DNA of 64,000 nucleotides, from positions 248,001 to 312,000 of the forward strand of contig JAICTZ010000004.1 in assembly GCA_025936115.1 (NCBI GenBank), in the 5' to 3' direction. The notes beneath the pieces were generated by a model, which was not told the DNA's origin, did no database searches, and saw nothing but the letters and a program-made list of their open reading frames with translations. Origin of the DNA: Polyangiaceae bacterium (GTDB lineage: Bacteria; Myxococcota_A; Polyangia; Polyangiales; Polyangiaceae). Each line of letters starts with the position of its first letter. Within the stretch, counting starts at the first letter, position 1. Made by a program: the position numbers and the translations under genes. Of the stretch, positions 59,281-64,000 are shown one piece after another.

Positions 59281-61098
59281 TCAATACTCGAACGGTTCGC
59301 GCGCGACGTTCCGCGCCTCTTCGCACGCGAGCTTGAAGTCGTAAGGCGTCTCGGCGACGCAGTCGGGCCACCTGCCCGTAGCAAGCCAGAACTCGACGAG
59401 GCCGAGCCTGGCGCACAGGCGCGCAAAGCGCCGGTCATTGCGCAACTCCGGCATGTTGCTTTGAAATAGGATCGCGGTGCGATAGCCGTCGGGGCCCATG
59501 ATGTCCTCGACGCCACCCCCAGGACCGAGGCGAACGACCTCCGCCGCGCGATAGGCGTCATCGACGAGTCCGAGGTGGGCCGCGTAAACGAGCCGGGCAA
59601 CGTCGACCCTACCGGTCTTGCTCATGTGGGCTTCGAAGGCACCGCGCCAGGCGTCGAGGTGCTCCGGACTGCGCTTGGCGCGGACGAAGGGAACGGTATC
59701 CTGAAACTCGCCCAGGGGGCGCGTCGCGGCGATGGCCAGCAAGCGATCGACGGCATCCCAGTCGCCTTGGAAGGCATGCGCCCGCAAGAGGCTCGAAATG
59801 GGAAAGCTCATCTGAGGAACGCGCGCGACGAGGTCCTCGTAGAGTGGAATGGCTTCCGAGACCTCGCCGGTCGCCATGCGCGCGAGCGCGAGCAGATTGA
59901 TCGACATCGGATCGAGCGCGTCGAGCCGAAAGGCGAGCTCGGTTTCCGCAAGCGCTTCACGGATCCGCCCCGTGTGCCGCATGAACCAACCGATATAGCG
60001 ACGGCCGTCTCCGGAGCCCGAGGCGAGCCGCAGCGCGTCGAGCCGTCGATCCCCTTCGAGGAAGCTGCCGTAGGGCGGCGCCACGAAGCAGCGTGCCGCC
60101 AGCGCATCGATGTTGTCCCGATCGAAGCCCAGAGCCGTCGCCGCTTCGCGCTCCACGCGGGCCGCGTTGGCAGCTCGCTCCGCGAACCGCAGGTACGGAT
60201 GCAAGAAGCCACGCAGGTACGCGACTCGGCCCCAGGCATCCGCGAAGTCGGGCGCTCGCTCGGTCACGACTTCGAGGAGGGCGACGCTCGTACGCACCTC
60301 GTCCGGTGCATACGAGCTGGGGCTCGACCGCAGGTAAAGGTCGTAATTGGCTGGGTCCGGTCGCCGGATCACCGAGCCGGCGAACGTGCGCTCGAGCGCG
60401 CGCGCGATGTGGAGCGAGATGTCGTCCTGAACGGCGAAAATGTCTTCGACGCCGCGATCGTAGCCGTCGGACCACAGCGTCCGACCTGAAGACGCTTCCA
60501 TCAGTTGGGCCCTGACGCGCACTCGATCGGTCGAGCGTTGAATGGAGCCGTCGAGCAGATGCGTGCACTGCAAGCGTGCTGCCGCCGCTCCCTTGTCTCT
60601 GCCGCGAAACTGGAAGCTCGAGGTGCGACTGATGACGCCGACGCCCGGAATGCGCGCGAGGCGCTGAATGATTTCCTCGCTGACACCGTCGGAGAAAAAC
60701 TGCATGTCCGCGTCGCTCGACAGGTTGTCGAAGGGCAGCACTGCGATCGTCGGCGACTCCGGCGCCGAGCCGAGCGTGGGCGTCCCCGCCGGCTCCGACC
60801 GCTCCTCGAGCGCCAAGGTGAAGCGGTAGCCGCGACCGGTCACCGTCGAGATGGCGCCAGCGCCGAGGATCTTGCGCAACGCCGAGATCTGCACGGTCAG
60901 ATTGTTCTCCTCGACTTCGACGTCCGGCCACACGCGCTCGAGCAGTTCCTCCTTGCCGACCACGCGCTCGCGATGCGCGAGTAGTACCAGCAGCAGATCG
61001 AAGGCCCGCGCTCCGAGTGCCACCGCCTTGCCCTGCACGAGCAGGCGGCGTTCGTCGGGTCGCAGCTCGACACCACCTGCCAGAAAAACGGCGTACAA
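59281..61098 (-). CDS. CadC/OmpR-type winged-helix regulator with TolB-like and TPR region
   Basis: The 605-residue protein has an N-terminal winged helix of the OmpR/PhoB class (about 5-95: FDLLLVLLAHRERVVGKEEL, VSGRGYRF-type end GRGYRFTL). A TolB/adenylate-cyclase-like domain follows (TIAVLPFDNLSSDADMQFFS, about 115-225), then TPR-like helices to the end. Unlike CadC there is no transmembrane helix between the first two parts, so it is cytosolic. The start is TTG 61098. It is divergent from the binding protein/GST/methyltransferase operon (144 bp) and may regulate it. Confidence 0.87.
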   Translation of the reverse strand: MYAVFLAGGVELRPDERRLLVQGKAVALGARAFDLLLVLLAHRERVVGKEELLERVWPDVEVEENNLTVQISALRKILGAGAISTVTGRGYRFTLALEERSEPAGTPTLGSAPESPTIAVLPFDNLSSDADMQFFSDGVSEEIIQRLARIPGVGVISRTSSFQFRGRDKGAAAARLQCTHLLDGSIQRSTDRVRVRAQLMEASSGRTLWSDGYDRGVEDIFAVQDDISLHIARALERTFAGSVIRRPDPANYDLYLRSSPSSYAPDEVRTSVALLEVVTERAPDFADAWGRVAYLRGFLHPYLRFAERAANAARVEREAATALGFDRDNIDALAARCFVAPPYGSFLEGDRRLDALRLASGSGDGRRYIGWFMRHTGRIREALAETELAFRLDALDPMSINLLALARMATGEVSEAIPLYEDLVARVPQMSFPISSLLRAHAFQGDWDAVDRLLAIAATRPLGEFQDTVPFVRAKRSPEHLDAWRGAFEAHMSKTGRVDVARLVYAAHLGLVDDAYRAAEVVRLGPGGGVEDIMGPDGYRTAILFQSNMPELRNDRRFARLCARLGLVEFWLATGRWPDCVAETPYDFKLACEEARNVAREPFEY

Positions 61099-61242
61099 GC
61101 TCTTCCCGTATCACTTCCAGCGCGCACGAGGAATCGGCGCCTTAGGAATGCTTCACAACATTTAGGACCGGCCTAAGGACGGCTCGGGCGCGGCTCCGCT
61201 ACATCGGGAGCCACAGTCGTTCCGAACCCAAAGGACACCGTC

Positions 61243-62352
61243 ATGACCGATACCGCGATCAAAGTCGGACTCATCGCCGACAAAACCGGGCCGCTCTCCT
61301 TCGTGGGCGTCGCCAATGCCAATGTGGCCGCCATGCTCGTCGATGATCTCAACGCAAGCGGGGGTCTCTTGGGTCGCCGCATCGAGCTCATCGTCGAAGA
61401 CAGCGAGACCTCGGACCGCGCCGCCGCGGCCAAAGCCGAAAGGCTCGTGCAGCAGGACCGCGTCGACGTGATCTTCGGCGGGATCTACAGCTCCGCGCGG
61501 CAGGCCATCAAAGGGCCGGCCGTCGAGCGCGGAAACACGTTATACATCTACCCCGAGCAATACGAGGGCGAGGAAGCTCACCCGCTCATCTTCTGCACGG
61601 GTCCGGTTCCTGCGCAGCAGGTCGATCCGCTGATCCCGTGGCTGATGCGCGAGACAGGTGCGAAAAAGTTCTACCTACCGTCCGCCGACTACATTTGGCC
61701 GCGCGTGCTGAACAAGAAAGCGCGCGCCGTCGTAGCGGCGGAAGGTGGAACCATCGTCGGCGAGGAGTACTTCCCGCTCGATCACTCCGACTACTCGGCG
61801 ACGATCGATCGCATCATGTCGAGCGGCACTGAAGTCGTGTTCAACACGATCGTTCCGCCCGGACTCACGCCGTTCCTTTCGCAATTGCATGCCGCGGGCT
61901 TCACGAAGCGCGGCGGACGCCTGATCTGCACCTACTTCGACGAGAACTTCCTCAACATGGTGCCGTCCGAGCACGTCGAAGGACTCTACGGCTGCCTCGA
62001 CTACTACCAGGACGTCGAAGACGCCTTCAGCGCGCAACTCCTGGCCCGTTACAACAAGCGCTTCCCCGGCGCGGCCCAGTTCACGGGCGGTGGCGCGTGT
62101 TCGGGGCTCTACCGCGGCATCGCCCTGTGGGCGGCGGCCGTGACGGAGGCCGGCACGCTCGAGCAGCGCGCCGTGCTGCGCGCGCTCGACCATTCGCGCA
62201 TCGCGCAAGGCCCCGGCGGCGGCGCCGCAATGGTGCCCGGACAGCATCACCTGCGGCTCAACATGTACATCGCGCAAGCGCGCGGCGGTCACTTCAAGGT
62301 CGTCAAGAACCTCGGCGTCATCGAGCCGAACGAAGCCGTCGTCGAGCGCTAA
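61243..62352 (+). CDS. type I periplasmic-binding-fold protein without signal peptide (UrtA/AmiC-like)
   Basis: The 369-residue protein begins at the first strand of the fold (IKVGLIADKTGPLSFVGVAN) and has GGLLGRRIELIVEDSETSDR, then YIYPEQYEGEEAHPLIFCTG, close in type to urea/short-chain-amide receptors. The absence of a signal peptide points to a cytosolic ligand sensor such as AmiC rather than an ABC transport receptor, and no permease genes are near. It is the first gene of an operon with a GST and a methyltransferase. Confidence 0.89.
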   Translation: MTDTAIKVGLIADKTGPLSFVGVANANVAAMLVDDLNASGGLLGRRIELIVEDSETSDRAAAAKAERLVQQDRVDVIFGGIYSSARQAIKGPAVERGNTLYIYPEQYEGEEAHPLIFCTGPVPAQQVDPLIPWLMRETGAKKFYLPSADYIWPRVLNKKARAVVAAEGGTIVGEEYFPLDHSDYSATIDRIMSSGTEVVFNTIVPPGLTPFLSQLHAAGFTKRGGRLICTYFDENFLNMVPSEHVEGLYGCLDYYQDVEDAFSAQLLARYNKRFPGAAQFTGGGACSGLYRGIALWAAAVTEAGTLEQRAVLRALDHSRIAQGPGGGAAMVPGQHHLRLNMYIAQARGGHFKVVKNLGVIEPNEAVVER

Positions 62353-62390
62353 GCGCCTCCCCACGACCTGAGACAAGCGAGACAAGAACC

Positions 62391-63002
62391 ATGAAATACT
62401 ATCACTCCATCGGTCCGAGCCCAGCGACCGCCCGCTTCTTCATCGCCGAAAAAGGCCTCGACATCGAGCTCGTCACGCTCGACTTGATGAAGGGCGAAAA
62501 TCGCGAACCCGCGCACCTCGAGCGCAACCCGCTCGGCCAGCTGCCCGTGCTCGAGCTCGACGACGGAACTCGGATCACCGAATCGATCGCGATTTGCGAA
62601 ACGCTGGAAGAGCTGTTTCCGACCCCGCCGCTGATCGGCACGACGCTCGAGGAGCGCGCCGAGACGCGCATGTGGACGCAGCGCGTGAATCTCGGCATCG
62701 CCTACCCACTGCTCAAGGCGTTCCAGTTCGGCCCCGGCCGCGTCGTCTACGGCTCGCGCACGTACACGAACCCGGAAACCGTGGCTGGCCTGACCGGACT
62801 CGCTTTCTACCATCTCGAGTGGCTCGATCGGCACGTCTCCGACCAATTCCTGTGCGGGCCAAGGTTCACGCTGGCCGACATCCTCCTCTTCAGCTTCGTC
62901 ACGTTTGCCGACAGCCACGGCAATCCGATCGACAAGAAGCTCAAACGGGTCTGGTCCTGGATCGAGCGCGTGGAAGCACGCCCGACGATGAAGCGACTTT
63001 AG
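62391..63002 (+). CDS. glutathione S-transferase-like protein
   Basis: The 203-residue protein has a thioredoxin-like N-terminal half (MKYYHSIGPSPATARFFIAE, then NPLGQLPVLELDDGTRITES for glutathione binding) and an all-helical C-terminal half with FTLADILLFSFVTFAD. It matches cytosolic bacterial GSTs in length. The substrate is unknown. It starts 38 bp after the binding-protein gene and its TAG overlaps the region of the next start, so the three genes form an operon. Confidence 0.92.
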   Translation: MKYYHSIGPSPATARFFIAEKGLDIELVTLDLMKGENREPAHLERNPLGQLPVLELDDGTRITESIAICETLEELFPTPPLIGTTLEERAETRMWTQRVNLGIAYPLLKAFQFGPGRVVYGSRTYTNPETVAGLTGLAFYHLEWLDRHVSDQFLCGPRFTLADILLFSFVTFADSHGNPIDKKLKRVWSWIERVEARPTMKRL

Positions 63003-63004
63003 TG

Positions 63005-63895
63005 ATGGCCGGCGACAACGACGGCGCGATCGAGGCCTGGAACACGGTCCTGTTCGAGAAGTTCGTGCGCTTTCGCCGCATCGTGACCGACGGGTTCGCG
63101 GAGCACGGGGCGCGCCCACTCCGCGAACGCCCCTACTCCGCGGGCGAGAGCGTGCTCGACGTAGGGTGTGGCTTTGGCGACGCCACGCTCGTGATCGCCG
63201 AACAAGTCGGCACTTCCGGGCGGGCCATCGGAGTCGACTGCGGAGCGGGGTTCATTCAGCTCGCCGAAAGGGAGGCGCAAGAGCTCGCGCTGATACGTCC
63301 GTCCTACTTCGTAGCGGACGCTCAGCGCGACGAGCTCGGAGGCCCCTACGATCATGCCTTCGCCCGCTTCGGCACGATGTTCTTCGCGTCCCCGCTCGCG
63401 GCGCTGCGAAACGTGCGCAAGTCACTGCGCACCGGCGGCGAACTCACGATGGTCGTTTGGCGCCGGCGCGAGGACAATCCATGGGTCTACGAGGCGGAGC
63501 GCGCCGTGCGCTCGATCGTGCCCGTGGTCGATCCGGAAGCGTCAGCTCAGGTGCATTGTGGCCCTGGCCCGTTCTCGATGGCCGGCGCGGATCTCGTGAG
63601 CGACCTACTCAAGGCGGCAGAGTTCACCGACATCAGCCTCACCCGCACGGACTGCGACATCTGCGTGGGTCAGAACACGGACGAAGCGGCAGAATTCGCG
63701 ATGGCGCTCGGCCCCGCCGGCGAAATCATCCGTCTCGCCGGTAGCGAGGGCGAGCGGCTGCGTCCTCAGGTGAGCGCGGGACTGCGGCGTCTATTCGAAC
63801 AATACCGACGCGCGGACGGAAGTATCTGGGCCAGCTCGAGCAGTTGGGCCGTGCGGGCTCGGCGCAAAAGCTCTGCCGCAGACCTTTCGACATGA
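63005..63895 (+). CDS. class I SAM-dependent methyltransferase
   Basis: The 296-residue protein has the SAM-binding motif I VLDVGCGFGDATLVIAE, motif II VDCGAGF and the post-motif YDHAFARFGTMFFASPLAAL. The rest resembles small-molecule methyltransferases of the UbiE/arsenite type. No extra Cys set for arsenite is evident. ATG 63005 lies two bases after the end of the GST stop codon (a GTG at 63002 overlaps it). The substrate is unknown. Confidence 0.91.
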   Translation: MAGDNDGAIEAWNTVLFEKFVRFRRIVTDGFAEHGARPLRERPYSAGESVLDVGCGFGDATLVIAEQVGTSGRAIGVDCGAGFIQLAEREAQELALIRPSYFVADAQRDELGGPYDHAFARFGTMFFASPLAALRNVRKSLRTGGELTMVVWRRREDNPWVYEAERAVRSIVPVVDPEASAQVHCGPGPFSMAGADLVSDLLKAAEFTDISLTRTDCDICVGQNTDEAAEFAMALGPAGEIIRLAGSEGERLRPQVSAGLRRLFEQYRRADGSIWASSSSWAVRARRKSSAADLST

Positions 63896-63920
63896 CCAAC
63901 AGTACTTGCCCGCTACTGCG

Positions 63921-64000
63921 TTAACGCGGAAGCTCGGCTTCCAGCTCGGTGATGCAATCCGTGAGCGCGAGGTAGTAGTCCCAGTCGAGTGACCGATAGC
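63921..64000 (-). CDS. 3' end of an unidentified gene, cut by the window edge
   Basis: On the minus strand the frame open from the window edge ends at TAA 63923-63921 with SLDWDYYLALTDCITELEAE, then LPR. The composition is that of a real coding sequence, and it converges on the methyltransferase gene, but 25 residues are too few to name the family. Confidence 0.5.
   Translation of the reverse strand, partial: YRSLDWDYYLALTDCITELEAELPR

Overview
The window is GC-rich, densely coded and bacterial, and reads as chromosomal DNA of a myxobacterium, most likely Polyangiales (Sorangium/Polyangium-like). The signs are many lipoproteins whose signal peptide runs straight into a long Gly/Ser/Thr stalk, MYXO-CTERM-like tails (Cys, hydrophobic stretch, Arg cluster), abundant kinases, c-di-GMP enzymes and ECF sigma factors, and plant-polysaccharide hydrolases. 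The organism is inferred; no rRNA or tRNA gene was seen.

Regions: 1-14.6 kb holds a partial Pro-rich protein, a Cys-rich lipoprotein, a LacI-like/GGDEF/EAL enzyme, a Suv3-like helicase with a nitronate monooxygenase, a hybrid histidine kinase, and an unknown protein coupled to a U32 (RlhA-like) enzyme. From 14.5 to 19.2 kb come rdgB, a divergent pair of GH11 xylanase lipoproteins and a propeller-like lipoprotein. From 19.3 to 25.8 kb lies a TetR-RND efflux operon with an operator-like palindrome inside the tetR promoter. At 25.8-27.6 kb an ECF sigma factor and NrsF-type anti-sigma factor are divergent from doxX, with a SigF-type promoter facing each way. 27.6-33.9 kb contains a receiver remnant, a REC-kinase, a DUF1328 miniprotein, a truncated zinc-ribbon protein, an Omp85-like barrel, a MITE-like inverted-repeat element, an alcohol dehydrogenase and a SnoaL/ECF pair.

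34.1-40.7 kb is the most distinctive part. A 1458-residue ORF joins GH39-CBM6 to GH30 across an internal sorting tail and an internal lipobox, and it converges on a CBM-GH10 xylanase. With the two GH11 genes this makes five xylan-active catalytic domains, all predicted to be exported or surface-anchored, so the likely joint role is surface xylan breakdown.

40.8-50.8 kb has a lipoprotein, a UvrA2-like ATPase with a YncE-like propeller, a NodB-type deacetylase, a RAYT transposase between two copies of a diverged repeat, several gene remnants and a FAD monooxygenase. 50.8-64 kb has an NTF2-like protein, a lipoprotein carrying a Hint (hedgehog/intein) domain, an HD-GYP/LuxR regulator, an ArsR-SRPBCC-membrane operon, a peroxiredoxin-DsbA-YciI operon, an alpha/beta hydrolase, a CadC-like regulator, and a leaderless binding protein with a GST and a methyltransferase.

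Family calls rest on motifs read by eye. Promoter and operator calls are pattern matches, and no database search was possible.
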